In this document: positions 50,740 through 58,900 of the stretch, in pieces
Layout of the letters: each line of letters begins with the position of its first letter
Position numbering within the stretch: the first letter of the stretch is position 1
Origin: Ferrovibrio sp041906005
Lineage (GTDB): Bacteria; Pseudomonadota; Alphaproteobacteria; Ferrovibrionales; Ferrovibrionaceae
Length of the DNA: 64,000 nucleotides
Reading direction: 5' to 3'
Assembly (NCBI RefSeq): GCF_041906005.1
Contig: NZ_JAYRJY010000001.1
Coordinates: forward strand, 744,001 to 808,000
The notes under the pieces: model-generated
Database searches by the model: none
Told to the model about the DNA's origin: nothing
Seen by the model: the letters and a program-made list of their open reading frames with translations, nothing else
Translations under genes and position numbers: made by a program

Positions 50740-51621
50740 ATGCCCTCCCCCGTTGTCACCCGCTGTGCGCCAAGTCCGACCGGCTATCTGCATCTGGGCC
50801 ATGCCTATGCGGCTGGAATCGCTTTCCTGCGCGCACGCCAGGCCGGCGGCCGCTTCCTGCTGCGGATCGAGGATATCGACCTCACGCGCTGCCGGCCGGA
50901 ATTCACCGATGCGATCTTCGAGGACCTGGCCTGGCTGGGACTGACCTGGGAACAGCCGGTGCGCCGCCAGTCCGAACATTTCGTCGATTACCGGCAGGCG
51001 CTGGATGCCTTGCACGAGCGGGGCCTGCTGTATCCCTGTTTCTGTACCCGCAAGCAGATCACGGCCGAAATCGCCGCGGCCGGTCAGGCGCCGCACGGTT
51101 TTGAAGGCGTCGTCTATCCGGGCACCTGCCAGCAACTCGACCATGCCGAGCGCATCGATCGCATGGCCGGCGGAGAGGCTTATGCTCTGCGCCTGAATAT
51201 GGCGGCAGCTTGCGCGCGGATTCCGACCTGGCCGCTGCATTGGCACGATGAGACCGCCGGCAGACAGACTGTGACACCGGACCTGCTGCTGCAGGGGTTT
51301 GGCGATGTGGTGCTGGCGCGCAAGGAAACCCCGGCCAGCTACCATCTCTGCGTCACCCATGATGACGCCCTGCAGGGCATCACGCTGGTCACCCGGGGCA
51401 ACGACCTGTTCCCCGCCACGCATCTGCATCGCCTGCTGCAGGCTTTGTTCGGCTGGCCGGTACCGGTCTATGCCCATCACCATCTGCTGACGGACGACAG
51501 CGGCGAGCGGCTGGCAAAAAGGAAAAATGCGCCATCCCTGCGCGATCTGCGGGATCGCGGCCTGAACCCGTCGGCTATCTGGCAAATGGCCGGGCTGGAT
51601 CCGAGCCGGATTCTCGACTGA
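50740..51621 (+). CDS. gluQ: Glutamyl-Q tRNA(Asp) synthetase
   Basis: Attaches glutamate to queuosine-34 of tRNA-Asp. The 293 residues are a GluRS catalytic domain without the anticodon-binding half. APSPTGYLHLGHAYA is the HIGH motif and LTDDSGERLAKRKNAPSLR stands for KLSKR. Zinc ligands appear in CFCTRKQI and YPGTC. Divergent from the glycosylase gene with 36 bp between starts. The symbol is also written gluQRS. Confidence 0.93.
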   Translation: MPSPVVTRCAPSPTGYLHLGHAYAAGIAFLRARQAGGRFLLRIEDIDLTRCRPEFTDAIFEDLAWLGLTWEQPVRRQSEHFVDYRQALDALHERGLLYPCFCTRKQITAEIAAAGQAPHGFEGVVYPGTCQQLDHAERIDRMAGGEAYALRLNMAAACARIPTWPLHWHDETAGRQTVTPDLLLQGFGDVVLARKETPASYHLCVTHDDALQGITLVTRGNDLFPATHLHRLLQALFGWPVPVYAHHHLLTDDSGERLAKRKNAPSLRDLRDRGLNPSAIWQMAGLDPSRILD

Positions 51622-52464
51622 TCAGCGCGCGGTCAACCGACGACGGGTTTCCGGATCCAGCCAGTCCAGCATTGGCGCCATCCACGGCCATGACGGGTGC
51701 GCCGCGATCAGTCTGTCGATTTCAGCGATGACGCGCTGCCCGCCTGCCGTGCGGTTGCAGGTGATCCCGCCCTCGATCAGGCCGGGAATGCCGGCGATCG
51801 ACAATCCGGCGATATCAGGTACCGGTGTTTCCTGCCGGGCCTGCTGGGTCGCCTCGAATGGATACAGCACCACCCAGTCCAGGCGTCTGGCTGCCAGCAT
51901 CGAAACCATGTTGCTGGTTTTCGACAGACGCACCAGCGGCGCATCCTGCAGCATGGCATCCAGGGCCGGGCCATAGGATCGATTGTCGTTGATGCCACCC
52001 TTCAGCCTGTCGTGGGCAATCAGGCGCTGCATGTCCACTCCGCCATCGGCCCGGCGGAAACTGGCGAAAGCATCGATGGCATCCGCCCTCACCACCAGGG
52101 CGAGGGCCGGCATATGCATGAAATCCCGACTGATCAGAAACTGCCGTTCACGGTTCGGGGTGCGGGCGAGGCCGCTGGCGCAGACCGCGACATCCTGGCG
52201 CTCCATGGTTTTGAGCAGGCGCGCCAGGGGCAGATTCTGCATGCTGTGCTGATATCCCGGCAGGCGGCCGATCAGCCAGTCCAGGGCCTGATCGCCAAAG
52301 CCGTTGCCCTGGGGGGTGAAAACCGGCGGCCAGTCCGTTTTCAGCCAGACCAGCGCCTCATTGGCCCGCGCCCCGCCAGGCCAAAGCATGAGCAGGCCAA
52401 GCAGAAGCACGCATAGCAGACCAGACGAATGGCTGCGGTCAGAACGCATCCGGCCGTGCGTCAT
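51622..52464 (-). CDS. Periplasmic solute-binding-like protein
   Basis: A 280-residue protein with a signal peptide (residues 1-34, ends ARA) and a type 2 periplasmic binding fold. VWLKTDWPPVFTPQGNGFGDQALDWLIG and MERQDVAVCASGLARTPNRERQFLIS resemble the TIGR02285 group of extracellular solute-binding relatives. There is no ABC transporter partner beside it, so it may be a sensor or orphan binding protein. Ligand unknown. It ends one base after the GluQ-RS stop, convergent. Confidence 0.65.
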   Translation of the reverse strand: MTHGRMRSDRSHSSGLLCVLLLGLLMLWPGGARANEALVWLKTDWPPVFTPQGNGFGDQALDWLIGRLPGYQHSMQNLPLARLLKTMERQDVAVCASGLARTPNRERQFLISRDFMHMPALALVVRADAIDAFASFRRADGGVDMQRLIAHDRLKGGINDNRSYGPALDAMLQDAPLVRLSKTSNMVSMLAARRLDWVVLYPFEATQQARQETPVPDIAGLSIAGIPGLIEGGITCNRTAGGQRVIAEIDRLIAAHPSWPWMAPMLDWLDPETRRRLTAR

Positions 52465-52517
52465 TCACGGAAACACAGCCGGCATAAACCGATACCCTGG
52501 TTGACCGGCGCCTGCGG

Positions 52518-53042
52518 TCAGCGACCGCCAAGCGGATGGGAATAGGTTACGAACAGGGTCTCGACGCCAGGATTGCTGTCGTAAATGCTCGCATTCGACA
52601 TATGGCTGAAACCGATGCCAAGACGGGCGCGATTGTCGAACCGATAGCTGAGTTCGAGCTGGGACTTGAACTCGATGGCGCCACCGAGGTCCTTGCCGTC
52701 GCCTTTGCGATACAGGCCCGGAGCAAAGCTGGGCGTCAGCACCCAGCGACGGCCGAGATACACATCGACCAGAACGCCGGCATAGCCGTAGACCGCCTCT
52801 TCATGGGTCGCCATGGCGCCGACAAACGGCTTGAATATCCAGAATTTATCGTTGTGCCGATATTCCAGCCGGCCTTCAAAGGCCTCGTTGTCGTCGAGAA
52901 TGTCGTGATAACCGGCGCTGATCGCCAGGAAGGCCGGATCGTCGCCATTCTTGGTCGTCTGGGCCGCAACGGGGCCGCCGAAAAAAACCGCAGCCATAGC
53001 CATAAAGGCCACCGCGGCATTCAAGCACGTGTTGCTACGCAT
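52518..53042 (-). CDS. pagL: PagL-type lipid A 3-O-deacylase
   Basis: Outer-membrane beta-barrel that removes the 3-O-linked acyl chain from lipid A. The 174-residue precursor has a signal peptide (ends VAAQ near residue 28) and alternating strands. The catalytic site is visible: H147-x-S149-N150 in GFSHMSNASI and E161, at the same H+2 and S+12 spacing as PagL (126, 128, 140 in the Pseudomonas protein, from memory). The ATG at 53042 is preferred to 53120 because the signal peptide starts there. Confidence 0.85.
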   Translation of the reverse strand: MRSNTCLNAAVAFMAMAAVFFGGPVAAQTTKNGDDPAFLAISAGYHDILDDNEAFEGRLEYRHNDKFWIFKPFVGAMATHEEAVYGYAGVLVDVYLGRRWVLTPSFAPGLYRKGDGKDLGGAIEFKSQLELSYRFDNRARLGIGFSHMSNASIYDSNPGVETLFVTYSHPLGGR

Positions 53043-53204
53043 ATCTTTTACCCCCCATATCGCGGATGGCTTTGAACCTGTCTCGCGATTCCCCATGGAT
53101 TCCAAACCGATACTATCCACAGCCGCAATGCCCGCAAGGGTTTACCACGGGTGAAGCCCGCCATCGGCTGGATTCTTGCCACATTTTACCGGCAGAAAGC
53201 CGCC

Positions 53205-53909
53205 ATGCGTTTCATCCGTCGTGCCCTTCTGAGCCTGTGCCTGGGGATCCTCGCCCTGCCGCTTGCCTATGGGGCCGCAGCCCTGGCCCTGGGCCTGCTT
53301 CCCGCCCCACACCGGGAAGCATTGCCCGAGCAGCCCCGAATCCCGGTCTACCTGATCTCCAATGGCTGGCATGTCTGGTTGGCGCTTCCGCTGGATCAGC
53401 AGGCCGGGCAGCCCGGCGGCCAGACCTGGCGGGAATGGCTCGGGCAGGATGCAACCGCCGCACCGCCCGGCGAAATCCAGGCCAGCTATGTCGCCTTTGG
53501 CTGGGGAGACCGGGATTTTTACCTTGCCACGCGGCGACCGGCCGACCTGCGCCCGGACCTGGCGATCGCCGCCCTTCTGGGCCGGGGCCCCGCCGCCATG
53601 CATGTCATGCACATCCCCCAACCAGACGCAGATTCCCGCCACTCCCGGATTCACCGCCTGGATGTCGATACTCTCCAGTATCACGCCCTGGCAGCCTATA
53701 TCCGCGAAGGGTTTGAAACCGGCCCGGATGGCACGCCCCGGCGTATCGCCGAAGCCGGGTTCGCCCGGAATGATGCCTTTTACGAAGCCGTCGGCCGCTA
53801 CAGTCCGATCCGGACCTGCAATGAATGGATCGGCGCCGGCCTGCGCGCCGCCAGCCTGCCCGCGGGCCGGTGGAATCCCTTCCCCTTCGGCCTGATGCGC
53901 GGAGGCTGA
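53205..53909 (+). CDS. DUF2459/TIGR02117 family protein
   Basis: A 234-residue protein with an N-terminal signal anchor (ALLSLCLGILALPLAYGAAALAL) and a periplasmic domain. VYLISNGWHVWLALPLD, VAFGWGDRDFYLATRRPADL and TCNEWIGAGLRAASLPAG are the marks of the DUF2459 family, which keeps a His-Asp-Cys-like set and is sometimes found near urease or ABC genes. No activity is proven. The frame is open to a GTG at 53151, but the ATG at 53205 fits the membrane anchor better. Confidence 0.78.
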   Translation: MRFIRRALLSLCLGILALPLAYGAAALALGLLPAPHREALPEQPRIPVYLISNGWHVWLALPLDQQAGQPGGQTWREWLGQDATAAPPGEIQASYVAFGWGDRDFYLATRRPADLRPDLAIAALLGRGPAAMHVMHIPQPDADSRHSRIHRLDVDTLQYHALAAYIREGFETGPDGTPRRIAEAGFARNDAFYEAVGRYSPIRTCNEWIGAGLRAASLPAGRWNPFPFGLMRGG

Positions 53910-54052
53910 AAGCCCATGTTTACCGCTAGGAAACGCTCGGGCTCGCCTTGCGACTCAGCCCCAAAGGGGCTAAACCCAGCCCCGAAAAAAGAACGGTCCC
54001 GGGCGCCCGGCGCCCACCCGCTCGCCACGCTATCCCATCGGAGAACAAAACC

Positions 54053-55057
54053 ATGACGGTACGGGTTGCGATTAACGGTTTTGGCCGCATCGGCCGCAAT
54101 GTGCTGCGCGCCATCATCGAGAATGGCCGCACGGACATCGAAGTCGTCGGCATCAACGATCTGGGCCCGGTGGAAACCAACGCCCACCTGTTCCGCTATG
54201 ACAGCGTGCATGGCCGTTTCAATGGCGAAGTGAAGACCAAGGCCGACGCGATCGATGTGGGTCGCGGCTGGATCAAGGTGACCGCCGAGCGTGACCCGGC
54301 CAAGCTGCCGTGGAAGGACCTGAACGTCGATATCGCGATGGAATGCACCGGCATCTTCACCGACAAGGAGAAGGCCGCCCTGCATCTGACCGCCGGCGCC
54401 AAGAAGGTGCTGGTTTCCGCGCCGGCCAACAATGCCGACCTGACCGTCGTTTACGGCGTGAACCACGACCAGCTTAAAGCCGAGCATACCGTGGTCTCGA
54501 ACGCGTCCTGCACCACCAACTGCCTGGCGCCTGTCGCCTATGTCCTCGATGCCGCCGTCGGCATCGAGAAGGGGTACATGACCACGATCCATGCCTATAC
54601 CGGCGACCAGCCGACGCTGGACACCATGCACAAGGATCTCTATCGGGCCCGCGCCGCGGCCCTTTCCATGATCCCGACCACCACGGGCGCCGCCAAGGCC
54701 GTCGGTCTTGTGCTGCCCTCGCTGAAAGGCAAGCTGGATGGTTCGTCGATCCGCGTGCCGACCCCCAACGTGTCGCTGATCGACTTCAAGTTCATCGCCA
54801 AGAAGAACACCACGGTCGAAGAGATCAACGAAGCGATGAAGAAGGCTGCGGCCGGCAAGCTGAAGGGCATCCTTGGCATCAACGACCAGCCGCTGGTATC
54901 GAGCGACTTCAACCACAATCCGGCCAGCTCGACCTTCGACGTCAAGCAGACGCAGGTGATGGAAGGCAATCTGGTGCGCGTGGTGTCGTGGTACGACAAC
55001 GAGTGGGGCTTCTCCAATCGCATGTCGGATACCGCGGTGGCGATGGCCAAGCTCTGA
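54053..55057 (+). CDS. gap: Glyceraldehyde-3-phosphate dehydrogenase, type I
   Basis: Glycolysis/gluconeogenesis enzyme, 334 residues. NAD-binding INGFGRIGRNVLRAII at the start, catalytic Cys in NASCTTNCLAPV, then SYDNEWG-like WYDNEWGFSNRM near the end. Followed 23 bp later by pgk and then by fba, a common glycolytic cluster. The ATG at 54053 follows GGAG by about ten bases. A GC-rich leader of about 140 bp with an AGCCCC/GGGGCT hairpin precedes it. Confidence 0.96.
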   Translation: MTVRVAINGFGRIGRNVLRAIIENGRTDIEVVGINDLGPVETNAHLFRYDSVHGRFNGEVKTKADAIDVGRGWIKVTAERDPAKLPWKDLNVDIAMECTGIFTDKEKAALHLTAGAKKVLVSAPANNADLTVVYGVNHDQLKAEHTVVSNASCTTNCLAPVAYVLDAAVGIEKGYMTTIHAYTGDQPTLDTMHKDLYRARAAALSMIPTTTGAAKAVGLVLPSLKGKLDGSSIRVPTPNVSLIDFKFIAKKNTTVEEINEAMKKAAAGKLKGILGINDQPLVSSDFNHNPASSTFDVKQTQVMEGNLVRVVSWYDNEWGFSNRMSDTAVAMAKL

Positions 55058-55080
55058 GCCAGGCGCCAGGAGCCCGAGCC

Positions 55081-56277
55081 ATGAAGCGTTTCCACACGCT
55101 CGATGAGGTCGATGTCGCCGGCAAGACGGTGCTGACCCGCGTCGACCTCAACGTCCCGATGAAGGACGGCCGGATCACCGACGATCTGCGTATCAGCCGC
55201 ATCCTGCCCACCCTGCACGAATTGTCACGCAAGGGCGCCAAGGTCGTGGTGCTGTCGCATTTCGGCCGACCGGACGGCAAGCCGGTGCCGGAAATGTCGC
55301 TCAAGCCGGTGGCCGCTGCCTTGGCCACCGCGCTGGGCGCGCCGGTCGCCTTTGCCGAGGATTGCATCGGCGACAACGCCAAGGCGGCGATCGACAAGCT
55401 GAAACCCGGCGGCGTCGTGCTGCTGGAGAATACCCGCTTCCACGCGGCGGAAGAGAAGAACGACAGCGCTTTTGCCAAGTCGATGGCGGCGCTGGGCGAC
55501 ATCTATGTCAACGATGCCTTCTCCTGCGCCCATCGCGCCCATGTCTCGACCGAAGCCCTGGCGCATCTGCTGCCGGCTTATGCCGGCCGCAACATGGAAG
55601 TGGAACTCAAGCATCTCGAGGCCGCCCTGGTGGCACCCGAGAAGCCGGTGGCCGCCGTGATCGGCGGCGCCAAGGTGTCGACCAAGCTGGAACTGCTGGG
55701 CAACCTGCTGGGCAAGGTCGACAAGATCATCATCGGCGGTGGCATGGCGAACACTTTCCTGTTCGCCCAGGGCCGCGAAGTCGGTAAGAGCCTGTGTGAG
55801 AAGAACATGGCCGACACGGCGCGCGACATCCTGCGGGATGCCGTCGCGCGCGGGTGTGCCGTGATCCTACCCGACGATGTGGTGGTGGCCCGCGAATTCA
55901 GGGCCGGTGCCCCCAGCAAGGTGGTGGCATCCGACCGCGTGCCGGCCGACCAGATGATTCTGGATATCGGCCCGGTGGCGGCCGCCCGCCTGGGTACCAT
56001 CCTGGCCGACTGCAGGACGCTGGTGTGGAACGGCCCGCTGGGCGCTTTCGAGACACCGCCCTTCGATGCCGGCACCGTCACCGTGGCGCGCACGGCGGCG
56101 GCGCTCACCGCCTCAGGCCGGCTGCTCAGCGTGGCGGGCGGCGGCGACACCGTGGCGGCGCTGCGGCATGCCGGTGTGGCAGAGGAATTCTCCTATGTCT
56201 CCACCGCAGGCGGCGCTTTCCTGGAATGGCTGGAAGGCAAGGAACTGCCCGGCGTGGCTGCGCTGGCGGCGAAATAA
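55081..56277 (+). CDS. pgk: Phosphoglycerate kinase
   Basis: Transfers phosphate between 1,3-bisphosphoglycerate and ADP. The 398 residues show RVDLNVPMKDGRITDDLRI, LSHFGRPDG, VNDAFSCAHRAHVS and, near the end, GAFETPPFDAGTVT and SVAGGGDTVAAL. All substrate-binding Arg and Gly-rich loops are present. Lies between gap and fba. Confidence 0.96.
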   Translation: MKRFHTLDEVDVAGKTVLTRVDLNVPMKDGRITDDLRISRILPTLHELSRKGAKVVVLSHFGRPDGKPVPEMSLKPVAAALATALGAPVAFAEDCIGDNAKAAIDKLKPGGVVLLENTRFHAAEEKNDSAFAKSMAALGDIYVNDAFSCAHRAHVSTEALAHLLPAYAGRNMEVELKHLEAALVAPEKPVAAVIGGAKVSTKLELLGNLLGKVDKIIIGGGMANTFLFAQGREVGKSLCEKNMADTARDILRDAVARGCAVILPDDVVVAREFRAGAPSKVVASDRVPADQMILDIGPVAAARLGTILADCRTLVWNGPLGAFETPPFDAGTVTVARTAAALTASGRLLSVAGGGDTVAALRHAGVAEEFSYVSTAGGAFLEWLEGKELPGVAALAAK

Positions 56278-56336
56278 TTGCGTGCTAGAGCCCCCGGCAT
56301 CCGGGAAATTGAAAGAAGCTTTTGGGAGCTGACGAA

Positions 56337-57374
56337 ATGAACCTCACCGAACTCAACAAGATCGCCAAGGGCATGGTCGCCGCCGGCAAGGGCATCCTGG
56401 CCGCCGACGAAAGCACCGGCACCATCGAAAAGCGCTTTGCCAGCATCAACGTGACCTCGACCGAGGAGAACCGCCGCGATTATCGCGAGATGCTGTTCAC
56501 CGCCGCGGGCGCCGAGCAGTATATCTCCGGCGTCATTCTCTATGACGAGACCCTGCGCCAGAAGGCCAAGGACGGCACCCCGCTGGTCGACATCCTGAAC
56601 AAGCGCGGCATCATCCCGGGCATCAAGGTCGACAAGGGCGTGCAGACCCTGCCGGGCAGCGACGGCGAAAAGATCACCGAGGGCCTCGATGGCCTGGCCA
56701 AGCGCATGGCCGAATACCACCAGCTCGGTGCCCGCTTCGCCAAGTGGCGCGCGGTGCTGAGCATCGATGCCGCCACCGGCAAGCCGAGCCGCCAGTGCCT
56801 GGTCGCCAACGCCGAAGCGCTGGCCCGCTATGCCGGCATCTGCCAGGCTGCCAACATCGTGCCGATCGTCGAGCCGGAAATCCTGATGGATGGCGGGCAT
56901 GACCTGGCCACCAGCTTCGCCGCCACCGAGCGCACTCTGCATACGGTGTTCGAGCAGCTCGCCCTGCATAACGTGGCCTTCGAAGGCATGATCCTGAAGC
57001 CCAACATGGTAATCCAGGGTGAACAGGCCAAGGTGCGCGCCAGCGTCGACGAAGTGGCCGATGCCACCGTGAAGGTGCTGCTGCGCTGCGTGCCGGCCGC
57101 CGTGCCGGGCATCGCTTTCCTCTCGGGCGGCCAGTCGGACGAGGATGCCTCGGCCCATCTCGGCGCCATGAACGCGCGCCACCCGAACCTGCCGTGGAAG
57201 CTGACCTTCTCCTACGGTCGTGCCCTGCAGGCCCTGCCGCTGAAGCTGTGGGGCGGCAAGGCCGCCAACGTGGCGAACGCGCAGAAGGGCTATCTGCATC
57301 GCGCCAAGCTGAATGGCCTGGCTGCCGTGGGCAAGTATGACCCGAAACTGGAGCAGGAATTCAAGGCGGCCTGA
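56337..57374 (+). CDS. fbaB: Fructose-bisphosphate aldolase, class I
   Basis: Schiff-base aldolase of 345 residues. KGILAADESTGTIEKRF and SGVILYDETLRQKAKDGTPL are the class I N-terminal blocks; the catalytic Lys is in GMILKPNMVIQG and QSDEDASAHL precedes the C-terminus. The sequence resembles the plant/animal-like class I group rather than the archaeal type; the symbol may be given as fba. The start at 56337 is chosen over 56322 by homology. A strong terminator follows. Confidence 0.93.
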   Translation: MNLTELNKIAKGMVAAGKGILAADESTGTIEKRFASINVTSTEENRRDYREMLFTAAGAEQYISGVILYDETLRQKAKDGTPLVDILNKRGIIPGIKVDKGVQTLPGSDGEKITEGLDGLAKRMAEYHQLGARFAKWRAVLSIDAATGKPSRQCLVANAEALARYAGICQAANIVPIVEPEILMDGGHDLATSFAATERTLHTVFEQLALHNVAFEGMILKPNMVIQGEQAKVRASVDEVADATVKVLLRCVPAAVPGIAFLSGGQSDEDASAHLGAMNARHPNLPWKLTFSYGRALQALPLKLWGGKAANVANAQKGYLHRAKLNGLAAVGKYDPKLEQEFKAA

Positions 57375-57402
57375 TCCGCGCCCGCGACGGACTGGAAACA
57401 AG

Positions 57403-57440
57403 AACGGCCCCGGCATCGCTGCCGGGGCCGTTTTCTTTTT
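57403..57440 (+). terminator. Intrinsic terminator after fba
   Basis: AACGGCCCCGGC (57403-57414), loop ATCGCT, GCCGGGGCCGTT (57421-57432), then TTCTTTTT. A perfect 12-bp stem. Confidence 0.92.
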
Positions 57441-57452
57441 GGGTGCCGACGA

Positions 57453-57926
57453 TTACGCGGCCTTGGGCTGCGCGTCGATCACGGTGGCGCCAACCGCGGT
57501 GGCGTTGATCGGAATCTGGCGCGGCTTCTTGGCTTCCGGCACCTCGCGCTTCAGCGCGATATGCAGCAGGCCGTCATTCAGTTCGGCGCCGACCACCTTG
57601 ACCGTGTCGGCCAGCTCGAAACGACGCTCGAAGGCGCGGCGGGCAATGCCGCGATGCAGATAGGTCACGTCAGCCTCGGCCGGCTGTTCGGCCGCCTTGC
57701 CGGTGATCAGCAGGCTGTTTTCCTTCACTGTCACCTCAAGCTCTTCGGGCCTGAAGCCGGCCACCGCCATGGTGATGCGGTAGGCATCTTCACCGCGTTT
57801 CTCGATATTGTAGGGCGGGTAGCCAGGCACGGCCTCATCGGCGCGATTGGCCAGCTCGAAAAGGCGGTTCACATGGTCAAAACCAACACTGGACCGCAGC
57901 AGCGGGGCAAAATCAAAAGCACGCAT
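57453..57926 (-). CDS. Small heat-shock protein, Hsp20/IbpA type
   Basis: A 157-residue holdase chaperone. PPYNIEKRGEDAYRITMAVAGFRPEELEVTVKENSLLITGK begins the alpha-crystallin domain (about residues 38-125), which continues with YLHRGIARRAFERRFELAD; the C-terminal IPIN gives the I-x-I oligomer motif. The ATG at 57926 has AGGAGG eight bases upstream. The frame is open to 58061, but that part is a structured leader with a possible heat-shock promoter. Confidence 0.9.
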   Translation of the reverse strand: MRAFDFAPLLRSSVGFDHVNRLFELANRADEAVPGYPPYNIEKRGEDAYRITMAVAGFRPEELEVTVKENSLLITGKAAEQPAEADVTYLHRGIARRAFERRFELADTVKVVGAELNDGLLHIALKREVPEAKKPRQIPINATAVGATVIDAQPKAA

Positions 57927-58019
57927 GGTGTCATCCTCCTGAAGCGATGCATCCGGTTCACGATCCGCAACATTGCCGGATCGCCGTGATGCCGGGCCCA
58001 CATGGGCGCCCGGCGCAGC
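57927..58019 (-). promoter_or_regulatory. Structured 5' leader of the hsp20 gene, possible RNA thermometer
   Basis: If transcription starts near 58018, the leader is about 90 nt. It can form at least two hairpins: one around CCGGG/CCCGG near the 5' end, and one at 57962-57982 (GATCC-GCAA-TG-TTGC-GGATC with one bulged G on the minus strand). The AGGAGG site follows in a weaker third fold through GCATC and GATG. The layout resembles ROSE elements of alphaproteobacterial small heat-shock genes; I do not see an exact ROSE box. Confidence 0.35.
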
Positions 58020-58023
58020 ATGG

Positions 58024-58052
58024 ATGTAGGAACCGGAAAAAGGGGCTTCAAG
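58024..58052 (-). promoter_or_regulatory. Candidate heat-shock (RpoH) promoter
   Basis: On the minus strand CTTGAA (58052-58047), 16 bases, CCTACAT (58030-58024). This is near the sigma-32 pattern CTTGAA...CC.CAT. Confidence 0.45.
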
Positions 58053-58079
58053 GGGACCCATGGTCCCGGGCCGCCAGAA

Positions 58080-58346
58080 TCATCCGACCGTAATCGGATA
58101 CCACTTGAACTCGGTCAGCGCCCGCCCGCGCAAAACATCGACCACATGTTTGGGCCCGACGAATTCGGGCGCTAGGTTGATGCCCTGGGCGGCCAGAACC
58201 AGCGTGGAATTCTTGAACAACGGCTTCATCGCCGCCAGGGACCGCGCGGCCATCTCGTCGGTTGCGATGGCAGAATAGGATACGTAAATGACCGTGATGA
58301 TCTCGTTGCCGAGTTTGATCGAGGCGGATTGATAGACTTGGGCCAT
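58080..58346 (-). CDS. Hypothetical small protein
   Basis: An 88-residue protein with alternating short strands and helices: IIVIYVSYSAIATDE-like middle, LVLAAQG, then ALTEFKWYPITVG at the end. I do not recognise a family. No signal peptide. It faces the same way as the Hsp20 gene but is separated from it by the leader. Confidence 0.55.
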   Translation of the reverse strand: MAQVYQSASIKLGNEIITVIYVSYSAIATDEMAARSLAAMKPLFKNSTLVLAAQGINLAPEFVGPKHVVDVLRGRALTEFKWYPITVG

Positions 58347-58457
58347 CGGCGCGGTTCTCGTTGCCCTTATGCGCGCTGCATCAGCCCAACAGGCATAGCA
58401 GCGGCTTCGTTAAGGAAAGATGAGGGCTGTTCCGAGCCAGCGCAATGAAGTCGGGCA

Positions 58458-58490
58458 ACAAAAAAGCGGCCCGGAAGGGCCGCTTTTGCC
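58458..58490 (-). terminator. Intrinsic terminator after rpmE
   Basis: On the minus strand GCGGCCC, loop TTCC, GGGCCGC and a run of seven T. A matching AAAA before the stem lets it work in both directions. Confidence 0.88.
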
Positions 58491-58525
58491 GCCGGGTCGC
58501 GCCCGGCAAATAATCCGTCTGCGGC

Positions 58526-58753
58526 TTACTTCTTCAGGCCGAAGCTGCCGAACTTCTTCTTGAACTTGGCGACCTGGCCACCCGATTCATTCAGGCGGGC
58601 CGGACCACCGGTCCAGGCCGGGTGCGAGCTCGAGTCGATATCGAGCATCATGGTGTCGCCCGGCTTGCCCCAGGTCGAACGGGTCGTATAGACGGTCCCG
58701 TCGGTCATCTGGACCTTGATCTCGTGATAATCCGGATGGATATCGGCCTTCAT
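58526..58753 (-). CDS. rpmE: 50S ribosomal protein L31
   Basis: A 75-residue ribosomal protein. MKADIHPDYHEIKVQMTDG is the L31 start; SHPAWTGGPARLNESGGQVAKF follows. It has no cysteines, so it is the zinc-independent (C-minus) form, which usually replaces a Cys form under low zinc or is the only one in alphaproteobacteria. A strong terminator follows. Confidence 0.95.
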   Translation of the reverse strand: MKADIHPDYHEIKVQMTDGTVYTTRSTWGKPGDTMMLDIDSSSHPAWTGGPARLNESGGQVAKFKKKFGSFGLKK

Positions 58754-58900
58754 GACTGCTCTCCTGGGCCAGCCTGGGGGATCGCCCGCCAGAAGCCCGA
58801 AAAAATCCTCAATGGGCGGGGGTTATAGCCAGAACTGACCTAGCCCGCAAGGGCGAAAGCCCGGCCCCCATCGGCTTTGTTAACCATTTGACGGCAGTGG

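Noticed and set aside
50704..51585. N-terminal extension of the AlkA-like frame
   Set aside because: The upstream part is the antisense of the GluQ-RS gene; family homology starts at 50703.
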